Shown here: positions 26,201 through 34,957 of the stretch, piece by piece
Layout of the letters: every line of letters begins with the position of its first letter
Position numbering within the stretch: position 1 is the first letter of the stretch
Source: RUG369 sp050949645
GTDB lineage: Bacteria; Planctomycetota; Planctomycetia; Pirellulales; Thermoguttaceae
Assembly: GCA_050949645.1 (NCBI GenBank)
Contig: JBMNGC010000001.1
Location: 1,860,001-1,924,000, forward strand
Direction of reading: 5' to 3'
Length of the DNA: 64,000 nucleotides
The notes under the pieces: model-generated
Databases searched by the model: none
What the model saw: only the letters and a program-made list of their open reading frames with translations
Told to the model about the DNA's origin: nothing
Translations under genes and position numbers: made by a program

Positions 26201-27605
26201 ATCGCTCGTGCGCGCCCAGACGCGCCAGGTTCCCAGCGGCTTCTCTTCGACGACGACGCAGGCGCCGACCGTCTCGACCGGCGGCTACCAGCCGTACGAC
26301 GCCTCGAAGAAAGGTTCCCAGTTCACCGACGATCTCGACTATGCGAACGGCGAATCGGCGAATCTCCTCAACGCCCCGGAGAACTACGATCAGTACGGCG
26401 CCTACTCGGGCTCTACAAGCTCCTACGCGAGCGGCGTCGATTCCGCGCCCGGATTCTCCGACGGAGTTTACGGGTCGATTGGAAAAGATATCCTTGACCC
26501 CGTCACTCCCGACACAGACGAAATCTACGACGGCGACGTCCTCGTCAAGGTCCAGGAAGGGCGCACAGGAATGTTCCAGGCGTCGATCGGCGTGAACTCG
26601 GACTACGGACTCGTTGGAAACGTCAGCTTCACGGAACGCAACTTCAATCTGTTCCGTCCGCCGACCGACCTCTTCACCCTGGACGGTTGGAAGGACGCGT
26701 TCCGAGGCGGCGGTCAGATCTTCAGCCTCCAGGCGAGCCCCGGTACGAACGTTCAGAGCTACCGCGTCTCATGGGACGTCCCCTACGTCTTCAATACGAA
26801 GAACCTCTTCGGCGTGACGGGCCTCTACGGCGAACATTCCTTCGACGAATGGTTTGAATCACGGTACGGCGGCGAGGTCCGCGTCGGTCGTCAATGGACT
26901 CCGCGCTTCAGCACAACGCTCAACGGCGGTATTTACAACGTTAGAATTAAGGACCCCGCCGTCGGATTCGTGCCGGACCTCAACGAGGCCGTCGGAACGA
27001 ATAGAATGTACACGGTCGGGCTCACCGCCGCGTACGATACGCGCAACCATCCGTATTCCCCTTCGGCGGGCTACTTCCTCAAGGGGACCGGCGAAGTCGG
27101 ACTCGGAGACTACAACTTCCCGCGCGTCACGCTCGACGGTCGTTACTACAAGACGGTTCATAAGCGCGTCGACGGCACCGGACGCTGGGTCCTCGGACTC
27201 TCGAGCCATTTCGGATGGACCGGCGACGACACTCCGATCTATGAACGCTACTACGGCGGCGGTTCGCAGAATCTCCGCGGATTCGCATACCGCGAGGTCA
27301 CCCCGCGTTTCCAGACGACGAACTTCGGCGTCGGCGGCAACTTTGAGTTCTATAACACCGTTGAATTCTTCGTCCCCGTCTCCGGCGGCGACGAATTCCA
27401 GGTCGCATTCTTCGTCGACTCGGGCGTGGTCGCCGAAAGCCTCAAGAAGTGGGGCCGATACCGCGTCGCGCCGGGATTCGGACTGAGATTCCAGATCCCG
27501 ATGCTTGGCCCCGCCCCGCTCGCGCTCGACTTCGCGTTCCCTGTAAGCGAGGATCCGAACGACGTCAACGAAGTCTTCACCTTCAATGTCAGCGGGTCGA
27601 GATGA
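23259..27605 (+). CDS. bamA: Giant BamA/Omp85 outer-membrane assembly protein
   Basis: BamA inserts beta-barrel proteins into the outer membrane. The 1448-residue product has a signal peptide (VTVLLCVLAMTAENAFAQ), then about 420 low-complexity residues, then five POTRA domains beginning near VADIRISG, RYIKVVGNRKISKHD, VLRTKFTGNSIVSS, IRNFHFNGNRVVSDEE and RVRDVIVDYVG. A 16-stranded-type barrel ends the protein, with GGGSQNLRGF as the conserved substrate-lid motif and a terminal FTFNVSGSR. About 250 disordered residues (near 838-1088) interrupt POTRA5 between LRQSGYFND and DVLVKVQEGRTG. Typical BamA is about 800 residues. An in-frame ATG at 23172 is possible, but 23259 puts the signal peptide at the N-terminus. 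A bidirectional terminator follows. No Skp or LpxD gene is adjacent. Confidence 0.94.
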   Translation: MGKFEHCALASTISVVTVLLCVLAMTAENAFAQTSKVLSPEEATGTSLRDFDAIRTLSKDYLDNPDGGDIPLDEDDLWLPDMALARKPEGSSVNTGPRVITYENGRTKTQPLAPAANQSQKNRVAATASPIRQTGHAEPNRKDQSSRVAPSGVATARYDAPAQTLNPIRQTAGFADYQLGEGYIEPNQSAQGFAGYQVAEPTDVPTHDAVNIPANSAETAVVDLPDAFPSATPVLGNERSVANPTIDVNASAQTAPAAQQPFFESIAPASPPLYASTPYVNSGLDELLSNTATDPIGDDPSASNAILGEFPTVDAPSLTEPDDMAFDAPFPETPNLSAFLETPDVEASATAAPYPVALSATATYESGVDLNAPVLVAERPQENVIADANGEPYKPIDLFVEPEEDHVVLNGEDEPFRESYRVTPRPVQKEAIPQREEELWDLETEPLSEAELKELTVADIRISGLEMTAQQFNKIIKTRIGAKFSQQRLEEDKRALLQTKQFVDVVVSTSRTPDRPDEIIVNFDLTPRRMMRYIKVVGNRKISKHDILEELALRPGESRMDPYEVENGRLRIIEFYKSKDYAEPYVEILRGDRPEDVGVVYLIDEGVKQRVLRTKFTGNSIVSSARLNSLISVKPGVFYFIGGTFTRDRLDADVEKLLAYYRHLGYFDARIDREYEESKWFGVLGKDNSWVSVRYIIDEGPRYKIRNFHFNGNRVVSDEELEKQLKVKRGSYYRFDEIEADRIALRYKYQDLGYVRADITPNQIFTDEVGVIDIRYDIEEDHRYRVRDVIVDYVGSESRTMTSVVLNMIDITPGELLNGKKIRMSENTLRQSGYFNDKPSEGQLPEIAVIPDETKSYRLDETGRAEVVRDSSEEKDSQRVGDRPSETTRGQSPDSQTSVYRDQNLRSAAPRAQNAPAAPNYAASYVPYEEAKERAQSRTQLKNASGARTSYLSYGPSDASSATAPPQKSNVAPPQRVVRNGSLVRAQTRQVPSGFSSTTTQAPTVSTGGYQPYDASKKGSQFTDDLDYANGESANLLNAPENYDQYGAYSGSTSSYASGVDSAPGFSDGVYGSIGKDILDPVTPDTDEIYDGDVLVKVQEGRTGMFQASIGVNSDYGLVGNVSFTERNFNLFRPPTDLFTLDGWKDAFRGGGQIFSLQASPGTNVQSYRVSWDVPYVFNTKNLFGVTGLYGEHSFDEWFESRYGGEVRVGRQWTPRFSTTLNGGIYNVRIKDPAVGFVPDLNEAVGTNRMYTVGLTAAYDTRNHPYSPSAGYFLKGTGEVGLGDYNFPRVTLDGRYYKTVHKRVDGTGRWVLGLSSHFGWTGDDTPIYERYYGGGSQNLRGFAYREVTPRFQTTNFGVGGNFEFYNTVEFFVPVSGGDEFQVAFFVDSGVVAESLKKWGRYRVAPGFGLRFQIPMLGPAPLALDFAFPVSEDPNDVNEVFTFNVSGSR

Positions 27606-27626
27606 TCTGCTTCTCCCCAAAAAGAA

Positions 27627-27659
27627 AAGGCGAATCCTTTCGAGGATCCGCCTTTTTTT
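27627..27659. terminator. Bidirectional terminator between bamA and the GntP gene
   Basis: AAGGCGAATCCT (27627-27638) pairs, with one mismatch, with AGGATCCGCCTT. It is followed by seven T on the plus strand and, read on the minus strand, by TTTTCTTTTT, so it can serve both convergent genes. Confidence 0.85.
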
Positions 27660-27685
27660 ATCTTACCTTCCGACAAAACGCGCCG

Positions 27686-29134
27686 TCAGACCATGGGAAG
27701 GAATTGGCTCAGAATCAACACGACGACCCAGCCGCAGCAGCCTAACAGGCCCGTGCCGACGGTCCAGGTCTTAAGGCAGTCGATTTCAGCGATTCCGGAC
27801 GACCTTGAGAAAATGCAGAAGCCGCTATCGTTCATCCAGCTCGCAACGGAGGATCCGACGCCGATTGCCGCGCCAAGATATCCGAGGCTGCATCCGAGCG
27901 TCTCGCTCGTGAACTCCATCGACGCAAAAATCGACGCCGACGTGATCATCGCCGTTGTACTCGAACCCTGCGCCGTCTTGAGGAGCGCCGTCGAAAGGAA
28001 GGCGAGCGTCAGCGCCGTTGCGCCCGAAAGACCGCCCATCGCGCTGAAGAGCTCTTGGATTCGTTCCCCGATTCCCGACGCGCGAAGCGTCGCCCCGTAC
28101 GCGCCGCCCGCCGCCGTGATAAGTATAATCGTACCCGCGTTGGAAACCGCCGCGTTCAGCATGCGTTCGAGTCCCGATCGCGCGACGGGCCGCGCCTTCG
28201 AAAAGAGCGTCGTCAGGCAAGCGATGAGCGCAGCGATCCCGAGCGCGACGTTCGGATCGCCGAGGAAGAAGAGCGTCTGAAGCCAACCAGGAATCGGCGC
28301 GACGGACTCGGAGGCGGCAAAGAGCGTCTTGAGGACCGACGCGCCCGCTATGAAGATCACCGGTAGCACGATCGGCGCAAGGGAGACGGAAAGGGGCGGA
28401 AGCGTCGCCTCATCGAGCGCGTTCGACGCGCGCGCCATCTCGCTCGGCGTCTCAATATTGTCGAGTTCCAGCGCGCTCGGATCGATCTTCGGATTCGGCA
28501 GACGCCGATTGAGGAACCACGCAATTAAGAGCGTGACCGGGAAAAGGCAAACGCCGACGGCAAGCCCGATGCAAAGGGACGTCGCAAGGGGGACCCCAAG
28601 CGTCTCCGCGACGGCGATCGGACCTGGCGTCGGAGGAATCACCGTGTGCGAGATCGTCGCGCCAAGCCCAACGCAGAGTAGATACAGAACGTAATTCTTC
28701 TTGACGGAGCGATAAATCGATTTAGCAAGGGGTAGGAGTAGATAGAAGGTCGCGTCATAGAAGACGGGAATCGACAGAACGAACGCGCCCCCCGCGAGCG
28801 CCGCGGGAACTCGCTTCTCTCCAAAGAATCGCCGACAGGCGAGTATGATTCGGTCGGAAGAGCCGTTATCCGCCATGCATTTGCCGATCGTCGTTCCAAA
28901 AACGATCAGGAGTCCGATATTGCCGGCAGTTGTCCCGAACGCCTGGCTGACTTTCGTTACGACGTTGGCGGCGTTGACCGCTTCTCCCTGCGCGAGCGCG
29001 CTCCAGAAGCTGACCGTTAGTCCGCCGAGGAGCAGCGCAAAGAACGCTCCCGTGCGCAACCATACGATCGAGCCCACCACGACGACCAAGCTTACCAGGA
29101 GCATGAGCGTCGGATCCTGAAAAAAACTGACCAT
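27686..29134 (-). CDS. GntP-family permease
   Basis: GntP transporters import gluconate and related sugar acids with protons. The 482-residue protein is a polytopic inner-membrane protein with about 12 hydrophobic segments and the family blocks GLLIVFGTTIGKCMADNG, LSIPVFYDATFYLLLPLAKS, SHTVIPPTPGPIAVA, and near the C-terminus KTAQGSSTTAMITSASI. The ATG at 29134 follows GGGAG; ten upstream in-frame codons are basic and unlikely to be translated. The gene for a small exported protein ends 39 bp upstream on the same strand, so the two may be co-transcribed. The substrate cannot be told from sequence; no gluconate kinase is adjacent. Confidence 0.93.
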   Translation of the reverse strand: MVSFFQDPTLMLLVSLVVVVGSIVWLRTGAFFALLLGGLTVSFWSALAQGEAVNAANVVTKVSQAFGTTAGNIGLLIVFGTTIGKCMADNGSSDRIILACRRFFGEKRVPAALAGGAFVLSIPVFYDATFYLLLPLAKSIYRSVKKNYVLYLLCVGLGATISHTVIPPTPGPIAVAETLGVPLATSLCIGLAVGVCLFPVTLLIAWFLNRRLPNPKIDPSALELDNIETPSEMARASNALDEATLPPLSVSLAPIVLPVIFIAGASVLKTLFAASESVAPIPGWLQTLFFLGDPNVALGIAALIACLTTLFSKARPVARSGLERMLNAAVSNAGTIILITAAGGAYGATLRASGIGERIQELFSAMGGLSGATALTLAFLSTALLKTAQGSSTTAMITSASIFASMEFTSETLGCSLGYLGAAIGVGSSVASWMNDSGFCIFSRSSGIAEIDCLKTWTVGTGLLGCCGWVVVLILSQFLPMV

Positions 29135-29172
29135 CGGGCGACTCCCGACGCGTTTGCGTCTCAAAAAATTTG

Positions 29173-29706
29173 TTAATCAATCTTTGGCGCAACGTTACGG
29201 CGCCCTTCGTTCTTTAAGTTTTCCGGCTCGTCGCGAAAGCGAATCGCCGCGACCCTACCCCTCGGAATTGTCAGGTCGACGTCAAACGCGCGGAGGCGCG
29301 CAAAACGTTTGTTGAGTTCAAAAAATTCGCAGGGAAACTCGTCCCCGTTGCCGAGCCAGAGATGGTCGCGCGCGCGACGCGTTCGACGAACCTCCGCGCA
29401 AAGAGCCGCCGCGTCCTCCCGAGCGCCATGCAGCTTGAGCAGAATCGCGACGCCCGGCGCGCGTTCGCGACGTTCTCGCGTACCGGCGACACGGTCTTCC
29501 GATTCGATATATTCTCCGTCGACGCGTGTGACGCGCCCCACGGGCGTTATCCCGCTCCAGGGCGACGAATCGTCGCCAATCGAACCTGTCGCGAGCCAAT
29601 CCATATCAAGGTCGGGCAGCGCGTCCTCGTCGGCCCCGAGCGCGCAGGACGCGACAATAAGGAACGCCGCCCCCATTCTCCAGACCATTTGACGCGTTTT
29701 CATCAT
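29173..29706 (-). CDS. Small exported protein of unknown function
   Basis: The 177-residue product has a signal peptide (MMKTRQMVWRMGAAFLIVAS, Ala-rich cleavage near CALGADE). The C-terminal part (LWLGNGDEFPCEFFELNKRF, then DVDLTIPRGRVAAIRF) follows a pattern seen in exported planctomycete proteins: a beta-hairpin with an N-G-D turn and an IP-x-x-x-V-x-x-I-x-F ending. It has no recognised catalytic motif. It precedes the GntP permease gene by 39 bp. Function unknown. Confidence 0.7.
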   Translation of the reverse strand: MMKTRQMVWRMGAAFLIVASCALGADEDALPDLDMDWLATGSIGDDSSPWSGITPVGRVTRVDGEYIESEDRVAGTRERRERAPGVAILLKLHGAREDAAALCAEVRRTRRARDHLWLGNGDEFPCEFFELNKRFARLRAFDVDLTIPRGRVAAIRFRDEPENLKNEGRRNVAPKID

Positions 29707-29847
29707 AGTTTTCCGCAGGTTAAAGCGCGCGCGGCGTGCAACCCCCCGACGCCGCTCTTCTAAATATAGAATCGCAACCCGACCGCGTCAAGAAACGGCG
29801 ACGATATTTCAAAAAATCGCACTTATCCGCCGCACGCGCAAGAAAGT

Positions 29848-29856
29848 TGGTATACT
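29848..29856 (+). promoter_or_regulatory. Extended -10 promoter candidate for the MoxR gene
   Basis: TGG followed by TATACT (29851-29856) matches an extended -10 element; no -35 hexamer is visible. The start point would be near 29863, about 80 nt before the ATG at 29945. Confidence 0.45.
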
Positions 29857-29944
29857 TATGATATTGAGACGTCGACGTCTATGACGCGCGTTGCGCGACG
29901 TTGCGCTTTCGGTTCTCCGACTCAGGAAAGAAAAAGGTCAACTC

Positions 29945-31054
29945 ATGAACGAATTTGATAAAAACTCCGCAGTTCCGCCGTCTCAGCCTGAACAATCGAC
30001 GAACGCCGGCGAAGAAGGGAGCGCCGATTCTGGCACGACGGCGCACGGTTCCTCCGCCTTCTCCGCGCAACATGTCATGCAAGAGACGATTCCCGCCGAA
30101 ACGCAGCGACGCTTTGCGGAAATCTACGCCTCCGTTCAGCGCGAGCTTTCCAAAGTCTTCGTCGGTCAGCCGGAACTCATGCTCGGGGCGCTTGTCGCGC
30201 TCTTCTCGGGGGGCCACGTGCTCGTCGAAAGCGTCCCGGGACTCGGTAAAACGCTCTTTGCCTCCGCTCTCGGACGCGCTCTCGGTTGCGAATTTGGACG
30301 TATTCAGTTCACACCAGACCTGATGCCTTCCGACGTTGTCGGCGCCCCGATCTTCAACGTGAAGACGCAGGAATTTCGATTCCGACCCGGCCCCGTCTTC
30401 AGTCAGGTCCTTCTTGCCGATGAAATCAACCGCGCGCCCGCCAAGACCCACGCCGCGCTCCTTGAAGCGATGCAGGAAGGCGCCGCGACCGTCGACGGTG
30501 AAACTCACGCGCTTCCTTCCCCCTTCTTCGTCATTGCGACGCAAAACCCGATCGAATCGGAGGGTACCTATCGTCTCCCGGAAGCGCAAATCGACCGCTT
30601 CATGTTCAAAATTGTCGCGAACTATCCTTCAGAAGAAGAGGAGCTCAAAATCCTCGCCGAGCATGGTAAAAACGTCAACTTCAAGGAAAAGCTTGCCGAC
30701 GTTCAGCCGGTCCTGAGCGCGGAAGAAATCGTCAAACTCCGCAAGATCGTCAACGACGTTTACATCGCGCCTCAACTCTTCGATTATATCAACAAGATTG
30801 CGCGCGCAACGCGACATTTTCCGCGTCTCGCGTTCGGCGCCTCGACTCGCGCCGGACTCGCGCTCACTCAAGGAGCGCGAACCCTCGCCATCTTCCAGGG
30901 ACGCGCCTTCGCGACCCCCGACGACGTTGCGAGAATCGTGCTGCCCACGTTGCGCCATCGCGTCGTGATGTCGCCGGAAGCCGAAATTGAAGGACGCGAC
31001 GTCGACGAAATTCTTACCTCGCTCGTCCGCTCGATCGACGTTCCAAGAATCTAG
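29945..31054 (+). CDS. MoxR-family AAA+ ATPase
   Basis: MoxR ATPases act as chaperones that mature or insert other protein complexes, often with VWA-domain partners. The 369-residue protein has a 60-residue polar N-terminal extension, then Walker A VESVPGLGKT, the MoxR block IQFTPDLMPSDVVGAPIF, Walker B VLLADEINRAPAKTHAALLEAMQE, sensor 1 VIATQNPIESEGTYRLPEAQ, and the C-terminal lid with RHFPRLAFGASTRAG. MoxR genes are usually followed by DUF58 and VWA genes; here a terminator follows immediately and no partner is present. The ATG at 29945 follows AAAGG; an upstream TTG-started extension is unlikely. Confidence 0.94.
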   Translation: MNEFDKNSAVPPSQPEQSTNAGEEGSADSGTTAHGSSAFSAQHVMQETIPAETQRRFAEIYASVQRELSKVFVGQPELMLGALVALFSGGHVLVESVPGLGKTLFASALGRALGCEFGRIQFTPDLMPSDVVGAPIFNVKTQEFRFRPGPVFSQVLLADEINRAPAKTHAALLEAMQEGAATVDGETHALPSPFFVIATQNPIESEGTYRLPEAQIDRFMFKIVANYPSEEEELKILAEHGKNVNFKEKLADVQPVLSAEEIVKLRKIVNDVYIAPQLFDYINKIARATRHFPRLAFGASTRAGLALTQGARTLAIFQGRAFATPDDVARIVLPTLRHRVVMSPEAEIEGRDVDEILTSLVRSIDVPRI

Positions 31055-31164
31055 TCGCCGAATCCGCGTTTCTTTCCCCTTTGCGCCCCTGCGCGCTGAA
31101 TATTCTCATACCCTCTTCGACCGACGGCCAGGCGCGCGAATCGAATCGACAAGCGCTTGAATTG

Positions 31165-31202
31165 GAAAAACCGCCCCAATCTTTCGTTGGAGCGGTTTTT
31201 TT
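31165..31202 (+). terminator. Rho-independent terminator after the MoxR gene
   Basis: GAAAAACCGC-C-CCAA pairs with TTGG-A-GCGGTTTTT around a 7-nt loop, ending in a run of eight or more T. It is about 110 bp past the stop. Confidence 0.85.
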
Positions 31203-31219
31203 ATTGGACCGGCGAGAAA

Positions 31220-31256
31220 TAAAAAAACGCAGGCTCGCCGAAACGAACCTGCGTTT
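31220..31256 (-). terminator. Rho-independent terminator after the SSS symporter gene
   Basis: Read on the minus strand, AACGCAGG and CCTGCGTT form the stem, followed by a run of seven T. It lies 37-73 bp past the symporter stop. Confidence 0.85.
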
Positions 31257-31292
31257 GTCAGTTATTAGAGAATAACAACGTCAACGCGAGAC

Positions 31293-33449
31293 TCACGCCC
31301 AATACTTGATGTAGAGGAGGATTGTCACCACCACCACGACGATACCGCAGATCTTGGCGCCCTTGGAATCCTTAAGGAACGCTTCCCATCTTTCGGCGGT
31401 CATGCTGTGCTTGCGGTTGTACTCAAGTAGCTCGCGCTGCTCGTCAGAGACGCCTTCGGCGGCGAGCGCGGTTTCGATTTCGGCCTGAAGCTCGGCGTCG
31501 GTGGGGTACGCGGGCACTGGCTGCACGAACGCGGTCTTACGCGGCGTGACGAGGCTCATGACGTAAGCGAGGACGACGAGGATGCCGAAAACCGCCGCCA
31601 TTCGGTTGAGGAAGTCAAGCTCCGGAACGAATTTAGCGAGCAGGAAGTAGAGGACCGGGCATCCGACGAGCGCGACAACGCCGTAGTAATTCGGCGCCTT
31701 CTTCATCCAGAAACCGACGACAAACGCGGCGAAGATACCGGGCGAAATATAACCCTGGAATTCCTGAATCGCCTTGAAAACGCCCCCGTACTTCGGATCG
31801 GCCCAAATCGGAGCGACCAGACAGCCGATGAGCACGAAGGCAACGACGGCGAGACGACCGACAAGGACGAGCTTCGCCTGACGTTTCTGACCTTCGACTT
31901 TCTTCGGGAGCAGGTATTCGTCATAGATATCCATCGTGAAAATGGTCGAAGCGGCGTTGAGCATCGCGGCGACCGAACTGATGATCGCGCCGAGGAGCGC
32001 CGCGAGCATAAAGCCCTTGAAACCGCCCTTCGGAATGACTTTACCCATCAGGAGCGGGAAAGCTTCGTCGGTGTCGTAACCGCTGATCATAACGTCTTTA
32101 TCGCCAAACTTGACCTTTTCCGGCGCCATTTTCTTAAGCTGAGTGAGAGCGAGGAAATACTTGTCTTCGATCTCCATGCCTTCACGGTCGACTGACTGAA
32201 TGATTTTCTCAGCGTCGAAGCCGAGCGCCTGCGCGTCGTACTCGAACATCGCTCGTGCGCTCTCAGGCGCGTAGGAAACGTAACTGCGATTGAAGTGGAA
32301 AAGAGGTTTCGATAGATCCGGCTCGCCTTGCGACGCCTCTTCGAAACGCGCAAGTTCCGAAGCGGATTGAGCGAGCGCCGATTTATTCATGTCGTTATGA
32401 AACAGGTTGAACGCGATCATACCTGGGAAAATCACGATGAACGGGATCAAAAGCTTCATGAACGCGGCGAAAACAAGACCTTTCTGACCTTCGCCAAGGC
32501 TCTTGGAACCAAGGGTACGCTGGATGATGTACTGGTTGAGACCCCAGTAATAGAGGTTCGGGATCCAGATCCCGATGATGAGCGCCGTCACGGGAATAAC
32601 GAGGTCCCAAGACGGAAGGTTCATGCGCAGCTTCGACGCGTTGAGCATGTTAAATCGCCCCCACGCGTCCGCTGGCAATCCTTGAACGGCGGTCGCAAAC
32701 TCCTCTGAGGTACTGTCCGGTACAATACTCGAGACGAGCAGATCAGGGTCGGCGATCTTCAGGCGCTGCATCGAGAAGTAAAGAACGATACAGCCTGCGA
32801 CGATCAGCGCGGAACCCTGAAGGAGGTCCGCCCACGCGCACGCTTTGAGACCGCCCGCGAAAATATACATCGCGGCGAAAATACCAATCAGCCAGCAGAA
32901 GAATTGGAGATTAAGGGTAATCTCGTTAATTCCTATGAAGCTGAGATTGATATTCTTAAGGGTCATTCCTTCGAAGAAGACCGAGTAGGCCTTTGCGCCG
33001 GCGTACGTAACAACGGTGATATTAACGGCGACGAGCATGATCATCATGAAGATCGACATGACGGTGCGCGCGCTGCGGTTATACCGCGTCTCAAGGTACT
33101 GAGGAATCGTGTAGATTCCGGCTTTAAGGAACTTCGGCAAGAAGAAGAACGCGACGATGACAAGGGAAACCGCCGCGATCCATTCGTAGCTTGCAACGGC
33201 AAGTCCGATATAGTCGGCGCCCTGACCGGACATCCCGACGAATTGTTCCGCAGAGATATTTGCCGCGATAAGTGAGAATCCGATCAGCCACCATTTGAGT
33301 CCGCGACCGGCAAGGAAGTACGATTCGCTGTCGCGGCCAGAATTGATGCTCATGCCAAACGCGACAAAAACGACGACGGCAAGGAACAGGAAGAAGACAA
33401 CGACGTCCGCCGTTCCCATTTCTACCGCGGCAAAAAGGAGATTAGTCAT
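31293..33449 (-). CDS. SSS-family sodium:solute symporter (SGLT-like)
   Basis: These carriers use a Na+ gradient to import sugars and similar solutes. The 718-residue protein starts with hydrophobic segments and the family motif ESYFLAGRGLKWWLIGFSLI, then SAEQFVGMSGQGADYIGLAV. It continues with FLPKFLKAGIYTIPQYLETR, YWGLNQYIIQRTLGSKSL and LGAIISSVAAMLNAASTIFT. These blocks are close to vSGLT-type sugar carriers. Between two helices near residues 350-465 is an extra soluble stretch of about 110 residues. The usual length is 500-600. The VCBS protein gene starts 92 bp upstream on the same strand. The substrate is unknown; a monosaccharide is likely. Confidence 0.94.
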   Translation of the reverse strand: MTNLLFAAVEMGTADVVVFFLFLAVVVFVAFGMSINSGRDSESYFLAGRGLKWWLIGFSLIAANISAEQFVGMSGQGADYIGLAVASYEWIAAVSLVIVAFFFLPKFLKAGIYTIPQYLETRYNRSARTVMSIFMMIMLVAVNITVVTYAGAKAYSVFFEGMTLKNINLSFIGINEITLNLQFFCWLIGIFAAMYIFAGGLKACAWADLLQGSALIVAGCIVLYFSMQRLKIADPDLLVSSIVPDSTSEEFATAVQGLPADAWGRFNMLNASKLRMNLPSWDLVIPVTALIIGIWIPNLYYWGLNQYIIQRTLGSKSLGEGQKGLVFAAFMKLLIPFIVIFPGMIAFNLFHNDMNKSALAQSASELARFEEASQGEPDLSKPLFHFNRSYVSYAPESARAMFEYDAQALGFDAEKIIQSVDREGMEIEDKYFLALTQLKKMAPEKVKFGDKDVMISGYDTDEAFPLLMGKVIPKGGFKGFMLAALLGAIISSVAAMLNAASTIFTMDIYDEYLLPKKVEGQKRQAKLVLVGRLAVVAFVLIGCLVAPIWADPKYGGVFKAIQEFQGYISPGIFAAFVVGFWMKKAPNYYGVVALVGCPVLYFLLAKFVPELDFLNRMAAVFGILVVLAYVMSLVTPRKTAFVQPVPAYPTDAELQAEIETALAAEGVSDEQRELLEYNRKHSMTAERWEAFLKDSKGAKICGIVVVVVTILLYIKYWA

Positions 33450-33541
33450 AGATAGTCCGCTACGTTTGTGATTTTAAAATGATTGCGTCAACGCGCTCCG
33501 CCGGCGTCAAGACGCGGCGTCGCGCGCGAAAATAAGGTCTG

Positions 33542-34738
33542 TCATTTGCTAAGGTGGAGGAAGCACCCGCGTTTGTTTCCGACAAGAATGTCGGGCGTAC
33601 CGTCGCCGTTGATATCTTGCGCGACAACTTGCGTGCCGACCCCGGACTCATCGTCGATGATATGCGGAATGAAGGAAACAGCGCCGTCGTCGCCGCGCTT
33701 CGTCTCCCACCACATCAAAATGGCGGGGGCGTTCGGGTCGACGTCGCCCTGGGAACCATGCGCCCACCAGCGTTTGCCAGTGACAACGTCGACGACTCCG
33801 TCGCCGTTGACGTCAGCGAGCGCAAAGGAGTGGAGTTGGCTAACCTTCGGGAAGAAATCGTCGCTCGGTTCGGTGGGGATTAACCAGATCGGATCAAAGC
33901 TGATTTCGCCGTCGGCGGAACGCTTCTGAATCCAGCAAACGAGTCCGTAGAGATGGCAGTGCCATGCGGTCCAGACGTCGTTGAGGCCGTCGCCGTTAAA
34001 GTCCGCGACGATGATATTGGAAGCGGCGTCGGCAAACTTAAATTCGTGGAATTTCCAAGAAACGTCGGTCGGATCCTCAGGCTGTTCCCACCAACCGTCC
34101 ATTTCCAGGAGATCGACGCGGCCGTCGCCGTTGATATCGCCGTAGCCGTTGCCATGGAAATAGCGCTGATATTTGGGATCTTCATTGGAAACCGCGATGA
34201 AATCCCAGGGACCGTCGGCTTTCGGCTTCGCGTAACCGTACCAGTTGTTGCGGTTGAAGATGAGTTCGTTGGCGCCGTCGCCGTCGACGTCGGCCCAAGC
34301 TTGAGACTCGTTGCCGAGCTCAATCGTCGATTCATGCTCCGGCCAGAAGCCCTCTTCACCTTTCGGATTTTCGTACCAGAAACCGTCCGTGCCAGGATGA
34401 GGACAGATAATAATATCGGTCCAGCCGTCGCCATTAATGTCGTCGGCGAAGTTCACAAAGGAGTTCGAGTACTGTTCGGGATCGTAATCCTCGCCCTCCA
34501 TAAACTGATGACGCGTCTTAAAATCGGGACCTTCATACCAGAAATGTCCGCAGACAACGTCCATCACGCCGTCGTTATTGAAATCCCCGAAAGCGGCGCC
34601 CTCGCTGTGAAATTTCGTCGAAATGACAATCTTCTGCCATTCGGGTTCTGTTTTCTGATTTGGCTCGACGCCAAGCGTCATTGAGATGGCGCTGAGAGTC
34701 AGAGCGACAACGCTCGTTCGTAAAATCGCCTTCAACAT
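33542..34738 (-). CDS. Secreted FG-GAP/VCBS repeat protein
   Basis: The 398-residue protein has a signal peptide (MLKAILRTSVVALTLSAISM) and at least seven calcium-type loops spaced along the chain: DFNNDGVMD, DINGDGWTD, DVDGDGANE, DINGDGRVD, DFNGDGLND, DVNGDGVVD and DINGDGTPD. Such repeats form beta-propeller blades that bind Ca2+ and carbohydrate or protein ligands outside the cell. The start at 34738 is set by GGAG seven bases upstream; the alternative Met four codons earlier overlaps that site. It lies 92 bp upstream of the symporter gene on the same strand and may share its transcript. The ligand is unknown. Confidence 0.9.
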   Translation of the reverse strand: MLKAILRTSVVALTLSAISMTLGVEPNQKTEPEWQKIVISTKFHSEGAAFGDFNNDGVMDVVCGHFWYEGPDFKTRHQFMEGEDYDPEQYSNSFVNFADDINGDGWTDIIICPHPGTDGFWYENPKGEEGFWPEHESTIELGNESQAWADVDGDGANELIFNRNNWYGYAKPKADGPWDFIAVSNEDPKYQRYFHGNGYGDINGDGRVDLLEMDGWWEQPEDPTDVSWKFHEFKFADAASNIIVADFNGDGLNDVWTAWHCHLYGLVCWIQKRSADGEISFDPIWLIPTEPSDDFFPKVSQLHSFALADVNGDGVVDVVTGKRWWAHGSQGDVDPNAPAILMWWETKRGDDGAVSFIPHIIDDESGVGTQVVAQDINGDGTPDILVGNKRGCFLHLSK

Positions 34739-34957
34739 AATGGGCTCCATATTATCATAACGAAATTCCTGCGCCGACGGCGGCAGGCGCTCCCCCTTTC
34801 GGCGCAGGACAACCCGGCGTCGACTGAGAAACGAAATAACCCGCCGGATATTAAAACAGAGACGCGGCGCCGTTTCAAGAGTTTACGCCACAAAGTGTCG
34901 GAATATTGGTATAAACGGGTCGTGTTGAATCGATATTCGAACCGCGAGGTTCTAAAA

